From positions 60,535,056-60,599,055 of the forward strand of contig CM067343.1 in the NCBI GenBank assembly GCA_034190875.2: 64,000 nucleotides of DNA. Reading direction: 5' to 3'. Each line of letters starts with the position of its first letter. The stretch's first letter is position 1. Origin of the DNA: Urechis unicinctus (taxonomy: Eukaryota; Annelida; Polychaeta; Xenopneusta; Urechidae). Positions 41,966 to 54,988 of the stretch are shown one piece after another. The notes below the pieces were generated by a model, which was given only the letters and a program-made list of their open reading frames with translations, was not told the DNA's origin and made no database searches. The position numbers were made by a program, and so were the translations under genes.

Positions 41966-44556
41966 CTGTTCACTTTTCAGGGATATATTATGACACGGCT
42001 GCATATTCGGTCATGATAAAACCTCGCGCGGGTTTGTCGAGTCAATTAAACTGAGGTCTCAGGGTCGCATCGTTATAGCTATTTTTACCCTGCTTATTAA
42101 AATGAGTGGCAATTTTCATGATCACGGGCATAATTCATCGCCCCCAAACGACACTAAAAGTGTTTTTTTCATGACGAAAAAGCTTACGGTAAGTGAACAT
42201 TGGCGACTGCATTTCTGACTATGATTTCAATGCAACTAAACCTGCGCGGCAGACGTTGTCAAGAAGGTTTTATCCAGCATATATCCTATATCGCCCGAAA
42301 GGTTCAGAGTGAGACGTATTGCGCCGTTTAAATGACATGGCAGTGTTGACCATACAATGAACGCCTTCGTGACCAAGCCAAACACAATTACAAACCCATA
42401 TGCAATTACTACTGCGCGCTTCTCTTACTATAAATAACATTGGTCTACTTGGGCCGCGTCACCGAGTTGCTGTGCAAGCCTGGCTCATTTCAAAAACAGA
42501 ATGCCTATTTCTGCTTGGGCTTTTGGTGCTGTTTGGTTGACGGCACCAGCGTTTGTAGTGCTTGTTTTTATTTTAAATGGCAGCCCAGGCTATAGAATGC
42601 CCGCAAAAGCTTATTAACTCCGAGATTTTAGTGCAAAGTTTGCAATTGTGTGCCGATATTCATTCACACATGAATTACAACAATAAACAAATGTTTAAGG
42701 TTGGAAAACATGTTTGTGTGGGTTATTTTTTCGTGAGTGAGAGAGAGAGAGCGACGGAGAGACAGAGAGCACGGATAGAGGAGTTGAGGAATGATAGTAA
42801 AAGTGAGCACACACGTATAGGCCATAGAAAGAGGATCCCCAAATAGCAGCCAGTGGCAGTAGAGAAAACTAACAATTGGGTTTACGGAGCTGCCTTGACC
42901 AACAGTAAATGGAGATGCACATTCGTGTCTTCAAGCCAAGAGGCCAATAGATGTATCGTTTGTCGTCGGAAATAAAACGGGCGAGTGAATTTCTACACAC
43001 TAGGCATCTGATTGTCGTTTCACATAAGGCTAAGCGTCTTGAATTGTGTTGTTTTTTGTTACAGTAGATTATGCATGGAAAATTGCTTCTCAACATTATG
43101 GATATTAATTCTTGTTCTAGCATGTTTTATTGCTCTTGCATCAGTGGGCCTATGACCGCGAATAATCGATCAGCCATTTGCCTTGGCCTAAATGTCTAAA
43201 TATAGTAAAAGGTCGTGCGGATATTAGGATGACTCATTGGCGAAAGAAAAATTCATGGAATATGGGGGGGGGAATTTCGAATATTGTGTAAAATGTGTTC
43301 TTCCCAATTATCGCAAACGCAGCGACGGTGCAGTAGCAGAACATTTTACATTAAACATCAGTGAATCGTCGTTCTTTGCTATGAAACGCCCTCTTCTACA
43401 CCTTTGTAGATAATTGTTTACCCAGCCTACCACGTACAAGTAGGTTCCAGCACGGGCTAGTCATATTTTATACATTTGTCAATATGATTCACTACCTGTT
43501 TCTCTCATGTAAGCCAATATTCATCGACGAATATGGACTAGCAATAAACCCCTTAACCTTCGCATGGGAACTATACGTTCGGTAGTTAGATCAATCAAGA
43601 TTCGTTATGGTGCAATTGGTGGATTCTTATTATAGATGACAGATGAAATGAATTAAGCGCCATGGAAAAAGTACACTTACTACTTATACTTATAATAAGT
43701 GCTTCATTATGTATGTTTAGGGACGCAAAGGCCTTCGGTTGTTTCATTATGCATATTCTTTAGAAGCTCGTTAATGCAGCCACAACTCGTCAATTAACCG
43801 CATTCATTTGAAGTTGGTTTGCTAACTAATAGAACGCAGGATTGGATGATTTACGGTACATTGTTTACTGCAGCTTTTGTTTAAGCAAGATCATCAGATA
43901 ATATTGCCGCTTCCTGGGTAGCTATGATATTTGCAACTGGATTGAGACACAGCCTCTTTGTTAGATATTCTCTCGCGATCCTCTAGGTTTGACAAAGCCA
44001 GCTTTTGTGCTTGCTTCACAGGGAAGCATTCCCCATAAAGCCTAAAACGTCATTAAATCATGTCGTATGTATGAGTTTTGGTCAAACTGAAGGTTTATTT
44101 CTCCCTTTAAAATATTTTATATGCAGATCATGAAGCACTTTATAATCCGATGAACAGGCATAATTACCCCAGCACCATAACATATACCAACAAGCACGAT
44201 CTTTACTGTTTCGCGAATATGACATGAATTTGATTCACAACGTACACATTGACGTTTCAAATAAAAAGTGGTACATTAGTGTCACGCAAGCGCTTTAATT
44301 GTGTTTCGCCGTGTATGACATTGCCCATCGTCTATCGATGACACCATAGAGTTCCACGACTCCATCACTCGTCATTTTGTTGCTGTTTTATTCGGCTAGA
44401 TAAGGAGAGCATCTCTGTTGACTGTCACTGTAAAAAGTGTATTTGTTACTTTTTGAAGAATGTCACAAACTGGCTACTGCCAAATATACAACAAAGGCGA
44501 TTAAATGGCATTCGCAGCATATCGATAGTACCCAGCCTGATTAAGCATTTATTGTG

Positions 44557-44711
44557 AGCTCGTTCGAATCGTACCTTCCATAAAAGCCGTTGCGGCAAAA
44601 ATGATCTTTTTGATTAGATAATATACAACAATAGCAAAGACAATATCAGGCCTCATACAGTCATTCGAACACATTTTAATGAACTCGTTTGAATCGTACC
44701 TTCCATAAAAA
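44557..44711 (+). repeat. 28-bp direct repeat pair
   Basis: ctcgtt(c/t)gaatcgtaccttccataaaa occurs at 44,557-44,584 and 44,684-44,711, 127 bp apart, with only two or three differences. The left arm shows no duplicated counterpart. Confidence 0.85.
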
Positions 44712-45065
44712 AGTTTACGTTCAATAAGTATATCCATCGCATACTGCCTTGATGACACACACACACTTTTCGTTCCTTGATTCAATTCGCTTTGCACAAA
44801 AAATGTGAAAAATGCAAATAAAGTAGTCAACATTTTCCTCATAGGCAATTGAGCAGAGTTTCTTGACAATATTTCAGTCTTGTTCATTCACTCACATAAG
44901 CCATATGTGTACAGGTGGTAGCTTTATCAAGAGCCTTCGTAAGGTGATTCAACATTTCCCAATTCAAGCAGTACACTTTGTTTTGCGACGTTTTGCAACA
45001 TATTAATCCTCTAAATGATGTAGGGAATGTAGCAAATGAAGATGCAGAAAGCTGACAGTACTTAC

Positions 45066-45267
45066 CTTCGTTATCAAGATAAAGCGACGTTTTGTGGTCT
45101 TCATTATCCACAAACACAAGGAACGAAATATAAACTTGGCAAGAACTGTTAAGGGATATTGATCCCCCGGTAATCATAACACATACTGTGTGTGGCGATT
45201 TCGTCCCGATCGGAAGCCAGGGACATTGTATTATGTTGTAAAAAGATGAGTAAGAGAAACCTAGCAA
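45066..45267 (-). other. Possible exon fragment, right-arm copy
   Basis: A - strand frame from 45,267 reads ITGGSISLNSSCQVYIS and FVDNEDHKTSLYLDNEG, then meets a GTAAGTACTGTC donor-like site at 45,065. The frame stays open past the donor to 44,884. Its left-arm counterpart at 4,636-4,762 has the same donor but several amino-acid changes. No family recognised. Confidence 0.3.
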
Positions 45268-47754
45268 GTAGTGTGGTAATTTGCACTGTTGAGAGCGTAG
45301 TGACTAAGGTTAATAAAATACAGCATACTATGATGGTTTGTATAAGGTGAGTTTTAAGAAGTCATTTGTCAGGGTGGTCAGGCACGAATATTGCTATCAA
45401 TGACTGGCTGTTGAAATATATCATTTTATACTTGGAACACAACACTTGCGAAGAGTACGAATATAAAATTGATTCATCTATCCACGCCAATGGTCTTTTC
45501 AACATTTTCTCAACTGACTCATACAGCATTCAATGAGTGACCTATGTAAACTACTTTATGATGGTACGTAGTTGCGTTGCCGCTTACCAATGTGCTGGTA
45601 TACAGTGGAACTTTCATGAACAAAGCCTTGTTTGTTTTGCTGATCTTGATTAGCCACTCCCCCAGATTGGCCATAAAACAATGGCGCAGCTGACAGCTAC
45701 ATGGACCGGCAATATGAGTTTGGTAGTTGCTTAGGTTCTTATGATTGATAACACTAGCAGTGCTATAAGAGTTTTTTCAACGATTGATTGGGATGTCATT
45801 AGTAACCTGTTACAAGATTTATTAATTCCGGTATCGGTGTTGGCTTTGACTGCAGAAAATAGACCAAATAAAGACAATCAATATAAACCGATCGGTAAAT
45901 TGTGAATGATACCGTGCATCGATCTAATTTCAGCTACGAACAAATACCATTGTGTCTCATCTCCACATACTCGAGATCGGAATTTTCGCAGCAATCACAA
46001 TCTTGCACGTGCCACTGAGAGACAAGCAGAGAATATTAGCAACATAGACAACACACTCAGGTAGTGCATCGCCATAAGATGATTATAAATCATGTGCCAC
46101 CCGGTAGTATTAAGGGCAACGTCATTGCAACCTCTGTATATTGGATTGTGCGAATACTAACCATCTTAGTAGGCTGGTCGTGAGATCACAGTGCTGCCTT
46201 TAACATAACCAATAAAGGCATATGGTGTTAACCCTCGCATGCTGAATTGTTTTTAGGCTTTCTTGTATTTTCCGGTGCACTAGTCGCGGCGTGGTACATT
46301 CTTGGAAAGAGTGAATGCATTGAGCTGTAATTAATCTTTTACCAAGTTCCATTGCTGCATTAATCTTTCCCCCATAGTCTGTCATAATTGCTAGTGGTTG
46401 AACAGATGATGGATTGGAAATTGATTCTGCGTCAATATTTAGAGGTGCTTTCGCCACAATTTCACACATAGTGACCAATACATCAAAACGCTAAATATAG
46501 ACTTATACACTTGACCTAAATGGGGTTGCAATATGCTTGTGATTACTGCTTTAGTGTGCTTGGAATGTTAACCCCATTAATTTGCGTATTTCTAGAACAA
46601 ACAAAAAACAGACATTGATTTGTTTCTGAGACTAAGGTTTGGTCCCATTGCATAAGTGATTTATACATGGGTACTTTTGGCCAAGAATATTAATCGATGG
46701 TCACCACAGAATGAGTTATTAGTGGTAATTGAGTGGCGGATACTAGCTAATATCTCACACGGATACCGATGTAAATGATCATCGGGATGTGATAGCTATC
46801 TGTTCTATTATGCTAATGTTACCGAGATATAAGACTGTGCAAATTCTTTTTCAATGGTATAAATATGTAGGCTGTTTTTTTTTAATACATATTATTAAAT
46901 TGAAAATAATACATACGAAAAGGAACATAATAGATATTTGTTGAATTTATCTTAATAACTGGGCACAAATCGATGCTCTCTCAGTTGCAATCTCGTCAGC
47001 TAAGTCTATAAATCTATCCACTTACCTAGCAATTACTGTTAGCCTAGTGCATCAATGTGGATGTCCTTCATTTATCAATCCTCTTCCTGAACTGAGTGAC
47101 GTACTGGTGATGATGTGATGAAATCAGAAATTTCTTGCGCAGCACAGCACTTTTGGTTTTATTTTTGGTTTGGTTACAAAAACAAAGTGTGTAAATGTAT
47201 CTATGCGCGTACGTATGTACACGTATGTACAAAACACAGAGCGTAGCTGATTTATAACCTTAGGCTGGGCTATATTGTAATATACCAATCACCCAACGGG
47301 TAACTTCATTAAATGTCAAATACTGCGCATTTATTCTAATAAATTCCAATTAAAAAGACGCCGTTGAAATGCGCATCGTCGATACTTGGCATACTTACGG
47401 TAAATGCTATCTGCTGGTAGTCTACGAAAGAGCTCATACGAATATATATTAAGTGATATGTAGCTAACATCATTTAGCTATATTGTCAATCACTTACAAT
47501 AACTGTGCCTTCAAGCATTCACGGTTAAAGAAATAACGGTATGTAACAAGCCAGGTACAGTGGTTGAAGTGTATTACCTTCATGCTAGTTTACTTTCAAC
47601 CACTATCATCTCACTGTTGACTTTAAATTCGGCTCGAAGAATAAAAATTAATGAATATGTTCTTGACATGTAGCATGATCGAAATCGACCAGAAAGTTTG
47701 AACGTCATTTAACACCAACAGGCTACAATCAATTACATTAGTTGATACGTACAT

Positions 47755-47820
47755 AAATGATGATATATATGCATATAAACATGTGAATTTGTGCGAGTGT
47801 GTGTTTGTGTGTATGAATAT
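47755..47820. repeat. Short CA/TA microsatellite, counterpart of 899-1,412
   Basis: atgcatataaaca and gtgtgtttgtgtgt sit exactly where the left arm carries its 500-bp TA array, showing the unexpanded state of that locus. Confidence 0.8.
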
Positions 47821-49014
47821 TTTAAAGGAACAACGTTTATTGCCATTTTGCGAAATTATATTCGTTATCAACTTCATATGAATTATTAAAATGTCTGACT
47901 CTAATTAAGTTGCTTTTTGCTTTATTTGTAGCTTATAGCCCTAGTCGCCTTGACCGAATTTGTAATGTAGATGGAATGCAATGTAGTTATTTCAATAATA
48001 AAGGAAGCTTGTAATTAAACCACTTATCCTGTCACATTGGAGATGGCGAAATAGTGATAATGCGTGTCGAAATTGCTAAATTAAAGGATAGTAGCAGTGC
48101 GAACGTCTGGTTTCCAAATATAGTTAATTAATTATAATTAGTTGGGTTCAATCAATGTTAGAGCACATCATATGAGTTTTTTTTCGGATTGTTGAAACAC
48201 AAATGAGACAGTTAACGGTGTTTTGTTGTAGGTGAATTAATTAATTCATTTACATATGAAGCGCATTGTAAGTGGATAACATATATTTGACATACCCGAG
48301 CAACTCTATGGTGTTTAGAACCTCTTGTAAATAAGATAAATAATGTGTTTGACAATCACTACATTCAGTTGTTTTGTTATTATGACGAGATGTAGAAGAA
48401 GACAATAAATGAATTGCCTACTATAATGTACAAAACATGCAGTAGATAGAGATAAAGCAATCACCACACCCATAGCTGGTTCATTAGAAGGATGCATAAC
48501 ATAAGAGCAGAGAGCGACTCTTGTGAAGTTTAATATGATTTCTCACAGATCATTGCAATCGACCAAAACAGCTTATAGTCAGCCAAAGTAAAAGTTTTCC
48601 TATTATTCTGAATGGCCTCCTCGATTTAATGAATTGACCATGATCAATCAGTGTCTAACAAATCAAGTATAATGGCTTGTGTCGTTTATGTTAGGTCTTG
48701 CAAAAAGAATCGTTGGACGAACATTGAACTTTCTAGTCGTAGTTTACACCTGGTAATGTCATCTACACAGTTGATTATCACGCTTTGATGATAGCTTTTC
48801 TGCCACCGGCTCATATAGATTCACGACGATATCGCTCAACATATAGATATACACCTGATCTACTCATTTGTTTTAACGTGAGTAGTGATACACGTACCCC
48901 TTCACACCTTGTTTTTGAAATTGAATACTGTACGAATACTGTACGACGTGTATTGCGTAATATATGTTTCGCTGACGATTGCATGCGGATTCGGTGCGGT
49001 ATTTTGCTGACCTA

Positions 49015-50036
49015 ATTCTATTTTTGGAAAGTGATTTCACCATCTGTTCCGTTATTTTCCGCCCTTGAAATCTTTGCGCCCTTGGTGACCTCATGGAGGG
49101 GCGCTATTTTGGATGAGGTCATTTTTGGGAGTTTTATTGAGAAGGAGTTTGTAAATGGGTATTAAAAGTCAATTAGCGGTAATGGTGTTGAAAGAGAAGT
49201 GAAGGATAGTGTTAATGTTAGTGGAGTATTCACCATCTGTTCAGATATGAAGACGGTGTTTACGAGGTGATTTGTTGGTATTAACTTCCTTTTATCCCAT
49301 GACATGTGGTGATATATTGAATTGGTGACCTTAGGAGGGTAACGCGATGTACGGTATTCGAGTGAGTTCATTTGGGGCTATGTCCTTAGGAAGGTTGTTG
49401 ACTTTCGACCTGGTGTGATGAATGGGCGGTATTTGGGTGAGGTCATTTTCGATAGTTTTATTGAGGAGATTGTAAATGGGTATTAAAAGTCAATTTTCGT
49501 TAGATATGTTGGTCGATTGAAGTTTTCACGTGAATGAATCTTACTAGCATATGAGTCTTACATAGGAGGGAAAAAATGACAGATGTCTTTAAGTGTGTTG
49601 TAACTCTCATTGAGAATATAACGACAGATGGATTAAAAGTTGACCATTGGATATTTCTCAAAATGGGGGTGGAGTTATGGGTTACAAATAGCGATATATA
49701 TAAATGTTATACTGGTGTTTGTGTTATTAATCGGACTCGATGAATCTGTGGTATAATTACACAAGCTGGTAATGTGATTTACCGATCGTTGAATTCACGA
49801 TGCGCATCTATCTTAATTAAATAACGACTCATGTCAAACGATTTGATAAATTAGTCATTGTGAGTTGCCCCCCCCCCCCTGTCAGTCGATTTCGCATTCA
49901 CCTCAGATATTGTGGTGACATCATTCTATTTTTGGAAAGTGTTTCCGACTGCTGAGCTTTGCGACCTTGGTTTTGCGACCTCATGGAGGGGCACTATTTT
50001 GGATGAGGTCATTCTATTTTTGGAAAGTGATTTCAC
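49015..50036 (+). repeat. Polinton leader with repeated hairpin-like motifs
   Basis: Two motifs recur. The first, attctatttttggaaagtg, is at 49,015, 49,923 and 50,011. The second, a 37-bp block at 49,087-49,123 and 49,977-50,013, begins gacctcat and ends atgaggtcatt, so its ends can pair around a GC-rich loop; a diverged form is at 49,420-49,450. A third shared block, tgtaaatgggtattaaaagt, is near 49,150 and 49,471. A run of 13 C lies at 49,867-49,879. No gene is seen. These may be subterminal repeats or polymerase/integrase binding sites. Confidence 0.8.
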
Positions 50037-50094
50037 AATTTTCGTCGGATATGTCGTCATAGTTTGCTGAGCTAAGCTAAATGATGGGATAGAG

Positions 50095-50130
50095 GGTGTA
50101 TATAAAACGGGAGAGAGTGTCTCAGTCCTG
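50095..50130 (+). promoter_or_regulatory. Core promoter of the polymerase gene
   Basis: TATATAAAAC (about 50,099-50,108) is followed at the usual distance by an initiator-like CTCAGTCC (A at 50,124). The start codon at 50,146 lies about 20 bases downstream in a good context (accATGG). Confidence 0.7.
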
Positions 50131-50145
50131 CGTTCAGTTATAACC

Positions 50146-53100
50146 ATGGCTGAGAAGAGACAGCTAGAAGCTTTCAACGATGCGTGCAAACGCAGTAGAC
50201 CGATGAGCGACGCAGATTTGTTAAGAGCCGTGGAACAAATCGAGATGGAAAGCAGTAAGTATGATTTTATTTTCTATATCTGAATTATAGAATTACCAGG
50301 TATACGTCATTTATTTATTTATTTTTGTTACGCGTGTGTGTTTTAGTGTTGACGGGAGACGAAGATATTTTACATGTCGCTATGGACGAGTATGAAATAG
50401 AACAGGCGAATACAGCATTGGATTTGTTAAACAACGCTCAACACAGCCCCCCGACACAAACTGGAAATGGCGCTACAGTCGACAACGCTAAGGGTAGGTC
50501 TATTAAAGGATAGGTCTATTACCGGTAGAATTGAGAATTGAGGAAATATTTATATTGACAGATTATCGATGATTATGTTGACAGAAGCTGTGTTGGCTGC
50601 TAATGAAAGAGCTATTCGTACTCATACGCGCTTTGGAAGGCTACAAACTGTTTACAACTATAATTTATCTGAAGAAGTGCCCAACCTCGACCAGAATATA
50701 TTTGAGGAATGCGATTCAGCCTTTAAAATCAACGGGAGTTATGGATTCTTATTACGTCACAAAGAAACAGATGAATTGCGGTACTTTCACTCGTCCGTCA
50801 ACAACCATCGAATGCTACCAACCCCTCTAGTCGTACGGAATGCCGATGATTTTGAGAGGGCTATGCGTGAAATAACACAAAGAGACATTTTAACCTACGC
50901 CCAGAACCAACGACCGGATTCGAAATGGAGTGTAGAGGAAGTGACTAATTTGACCATCTTTGTGAACCCAATCGAAGATCACGTGATCGGCTACCCACCA
51001 CCCGTTATGCCGGAACACCTGAAAACAAACAGAGCCATCAACTTGTTAGAGCGAAGTCAACAAACGGGTAAACCGTATCAAGACCGATTGTGCTTTTTCA
51101 GGGCCCTGGCTTTACATAGAGGAGTGAAGATCACGAGTCTAGAGAATGCAGCAAAAACATTGTTAAAGACTGCTTACCCAAAACAAAAGAAAAAAACATT
51201 TGCAGGTGTACCCCTTGAAGACGTCGAAAGACTAGCAAAACAATTCAAAGTGAATATCACCGTGTATACGCTAGACGAGAATCAAGTAAGTGTGTCTTGT
51301 AGTGATTAAACAGAAGTAACAACATAAACGATGTAATCATTTGATATCGAAATGGAAATATGAGATGTGATCGATTTGTTATATGTGTTTCAGGTAGCTA
51401 CTTTGGTCAAGCGAACGCGCACAAAATTCGCCGCGACCTTGAAATTGAACCTGTACGAAAATCACTTTAGTTACATCAAAAAACTTTGCCCTTTATAGCA
51501 AATCATATATTTGTGGTACCTGTCAGAAGCTGTGGAAAAGTGAGAAAAAACTACATCGCCACGAAAACATATGTACTGTGGAAACGAAATACAAGTACCC
51601 AGGCGGTGTTTTTCATCTACCACCCACTATCTTTGAAGCGTTACGGGACGAAGGAATCGAAATAGAAGACGGTATTTACCCTTACAGAGCCACCTATGAT
51701 TTTGAAAGTTATTTTGGAGAAGACAACCTACCCGTCAATTCACCCAAAGTCACCTGGGACCAAAAACACGTACCGTTATCAGTGAGTGTATGCAGCAATG
51801 TACCTGATTATACAGAACCAAAATGCTTTGTAACGGAAGGAAACGCACAAACATTGATTGACAGGATGATGATGTATATAGAGGAGATATCAAACGCCGC
51901 CTATCTACTGATGCTTGCTCAATACGAAGCTACCCTAACCCAGTTACAAGAGAAAATCGATGAAGCGTATCAACTGGACCCGGTCGTCAAGGGAGAACAT
52001 CCATTGCAGAAATTACAGAAAAAATTCGACAACTATTTACATGTATTACCGTTAGTCGGATTCAACTCATCGAATTATGACCTCAACCTTGTGAAAATAC
52101 CGTTGACAACTTACCTGCAAGAACATTCATCGATCAAGTATACCATCAAACGAAATAACTCATTCATGTGCATTGAAACGGACCATGTACGGTTTTTGGA
52201 TATCACCAACTTTATTGCACCTGGATATACATACGACAAATACCTACGAGCCTTTCAATGCGAACAGAAAAAGGGATATTTCCCGTATGAATGGGTGACA
52301 CTCGATCGTTTGAAAAATACAGAATTACCACCCCATGCAGCTTTTTACAGTGCGTTAAAACAAGAAAACATTACAGCAGACCAATACGCTGAATGTCAAG
52401 AAGCGTGGGAAGCAGGTCATATGCAGACTTTTAAAGACTTTTTGATATATTACAACAATTTAGATGTCGAACCGTTTCTGGAAGCCATAGAGAAACAGAG
52501 TCGTTTTTATAGTGAGAGAGGTATAGATATGTTGAAGGATGGAATATCAGTGCCCGGATTAACCATGCGATATTTATTTCAAGACTTGGAAGATTATTTT
52601 ACCTTACCCGACGAAAAGAACAACGACATCTATTGGTTGATTAAAAATGGAATAGTGGGCGGACCCTCAATCATCTTTCATCGTTACCACGAAAAAGGAA
52701 AAACTTACATCAGGCGTGAACAGAACGGAAATGAAGCGAAGTTGTGTGAAGGAATCGTAGGTTATGATGCGAATGCGCTTTATCTATGGGCATTGTCTCA
52801 ACCCATGCCAGCCAACTTTCCGACCCGACGTCACGCGCCTGAGTTTAAAACAATTCAGACCCGAAAAGGCGGAATAGCGGATGAATGGTTGGCTTGGATA
52901 GCACACAGCTCACAAAATCAAATACAACATCGTCTAAACAGAGGGGAAAAAAGAATTGGCGCCGGCGATTACCCGTAGACGGGTGGTGTAAGAAACGCAA
53001 ACAGTATATCAGTTTCACGGATGTGTATGGCATGGCTGTCCGTGTCTGAAATTGACCCATAGCCCCATCAGTGGAAAACTAATGAGTGATTTATATACCG

Positions 53101-54826
53101 AAACAGAAAGAAATACCCAGTATTTGAGAGGATTAGGTTATGATGTCGTAGCTGTGTGGGAATGTGAATGGACGAAAAAACGAAAAACAGACCCTCAGAT
53201 CAAAGCGTTCACGTACAGTCGACCGCAACCACTACGAACCGGTTTGACGGAAAAACAGCTCATAGCCAATATACGTGACGGAACCTTTTTTGGAATGGCT
53301 GAAGTAGATATACACGTACCAGAAACCCTTAAAGACTATTTCAGTGAAATGACCCCTATATTCAAAAACACTGAACTGACCCGAGATGAAATCGGACCCT
53401 TTATGCGAGACTATGCTGAACAACGGGACATTATGAAAGTAAGTACACAAGGTGACAAGGGGCGTGGGATCATAATGTATTTTGTTGCGATCACTATGAT
53501 GTCATAACGATTTTCATTATTTATTTTCAAATAGACGGAATGGCGGACGTTGATAGGGAGCTACAAAGGTGTGAAAATATTGCTTGCTAGCCCACTACTG
53601 AAATGGTACTTGGAACATGGCCTGGTGATCACAAAGATATACCAAACACTGGAGTATGAACCCACAGCCTGTTTCAAACGATTTGCCGAGACCGTATCAG
53701 ACGCCAGGTATGTACGAATATATATATGATATACTCTTATAGTTATATGTGATATACTCTTTCAAGCGTTGAATTTTATTTTTGATAATGTTCTTGTTTG
53801 TGTGTAGACGTGGGGGTGATGTCGACCCGAGTCAGACCGTTATAGCCGAAACTTTTAAGCTACTTGGAAATTCGGCCTATGGTAAATATACTAAAATGTA
53901 TTATTGTAAAATATATTGATTTAATTGTTACTTTCAAATTTATTTCAAATTTATGATTTAAAAAAAAATTAAAAAAAAATACCCGTCAAGTGCTGTTGAT
54001 TTATACTAATTTGTCTATGTTTGTAGGTAAATGCGTCACGGATAAAACTAAACACCGTGATGTCAAATACGCCGACTACCGAGAGGGTAAGAAATTGATC
54101 AACGACAAAAGATTCAGAGCCTTGAACGAATTAACCCCCAACCTGTTTGAATTCGACATGGCCAAAACCACCATTGATCTCGACTTACCCCAACAAATAG
54201 GCTATTTTGTTTATCAATACGCCAAATTAAGGATGCTGGAATTTTACTATGATTTTATTGATAAGTATGTCGCGAGATGTGATTTTGCCTATGTACAGAT
54301 GGACACTGATAGTAGTTATATCGCTCTTAGTAGTAGTCATCTAACAGATGTCATCAAACCCAACATGAAAGAACAATTTTACAGAGAATACCCTCAGTGG
54401 TTGCCAGCTGTAGCGTGTGATGATCACAACAAAGACTTTATACAGTGTAAAACGAACGGAACCCCGTGGGTACCTCAACCGTGCTGTGTGACCCGCCAAA
54501 AATATGATAAACGTACCCCGGGGTTATTTAAAGAGGAGTGGAGTGGAGATGGTTTTATCGGACTGTGCAGTAAAACCTATTACTGTTATGGAACTACGGA
54601 TAAAGCCTCGTGTAAAGGACTCAATAAACGTCAAAACGACCTGAACAAGGAGAAATATATGAATGTGCTGAGAGAACAAAAATCAGGTCGTGGTGTGAAC
54701 CGTGGCTTTCGCATTAACAATAACACAATGTATTCGTATACGCAAATTAGAGATGGATTAAGTTATTTTTACCCCAAGAGAATTGTGAATGCAGACGGTG
54801 TAAGCACTAAACCTTTAGATGTGTGA
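50146..54826 (+). pseudogene. polB: Protein-primed family B DNA polymerase (Polinton PolB), six introns, frameshifted
   Basis: Replicates the element by protein-primed synthesis. Exons consistent in phase are 50,146-50,254, 50,347-50,493, 50,585-51,285, 51,394-53,438, 53,535-53,707, 53,808-53,881 and 54,027-54,826, all with GT-AG ends; coding length is about 1,350 codons. Exon 3 ends with an OTU-like segment (DRLCFFRALALH). Exon 4 holds a Cys/His zinc-binding segment (CGTCQKLW, then HRHENIC), exonuclease motifs (YDFES, FNSSNYDLN, YYNNLDVEP), polymerase motif A (YDANALYLW) and the Polinton FHGC/WHGC segment. Exon 6 ends in motif B (KLLGNSAYG), split by an intron. Exon 7 has motif C (MDTDSSY) and a KTYYCYG segment. 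Frame changes occur near 51,490, 52,975 and 53,010, so no full-length product is expected. Catalytic residues are otherwise present. Start chosen by promoter position and splice phase. Confidence 0.92.
53986..54018 (+). repeat. 33-bp intronic segment shared with 63,299-63,331
   Basis: Lies in the last polymerase intron and spans its likely branch point (ttatactaat). It differs by one base from 63,299-63,331 in the same + orientation, where it is antisense within the small coiled-coil gene. Confidence 0.9.
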
Positions 54827-54988
54827 TACATTAATATGCTATTTAAGAAATTGATATGTGTTATTATGTAATAAATTGAAGTGAAGGTGTTATGTAATCG
54901 ATGGATGTGTGCTCTGTAAGAAATTGTGTTTAAAGGCTGTGAGAGAAACTAAGAATAAAAACGTCGTACATTTTCAACACGCGTTGTT
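54827..54988. terminator. Convergent polyadenylation region
   Basis: After the polymerase stop, AATAAA occurs on the + strand at 54,870-54,875 and 54,954-54,959. On the - strand AATAAA (54,988-54,993) overlaps the stop of the protease gene. The two transcription units therefore end back to back in about 160 bp. Confidence 0.7.

Larger units (their letters stand above)
41260..48900 (-). repeat. Right arm of the giant inverted repeat
   Basis: Reverse-complement partner of 1-8,630. Similarity runs from about 41,270 (pairing with 8,620) to about 48,600 (pairing with the start of the window); the further tip to about 48,890 pairs with 9,690-10,360 in direct orientation. The arm is about 1 kb shorter than the left, largely from the smaller TA array near 47,790 and the missing 600-bp segment near 47,640. 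The Polinton leader begins roughly 100 bp beyond its outer end. Confidence 0.85.

Noticed and set aside
49010..50145. Calling an exact Polinton terminal inverted repeat and target-site duplication
   Set aside because: The partner terminus is beyond 64,000, so ends cannot be paired from this window.
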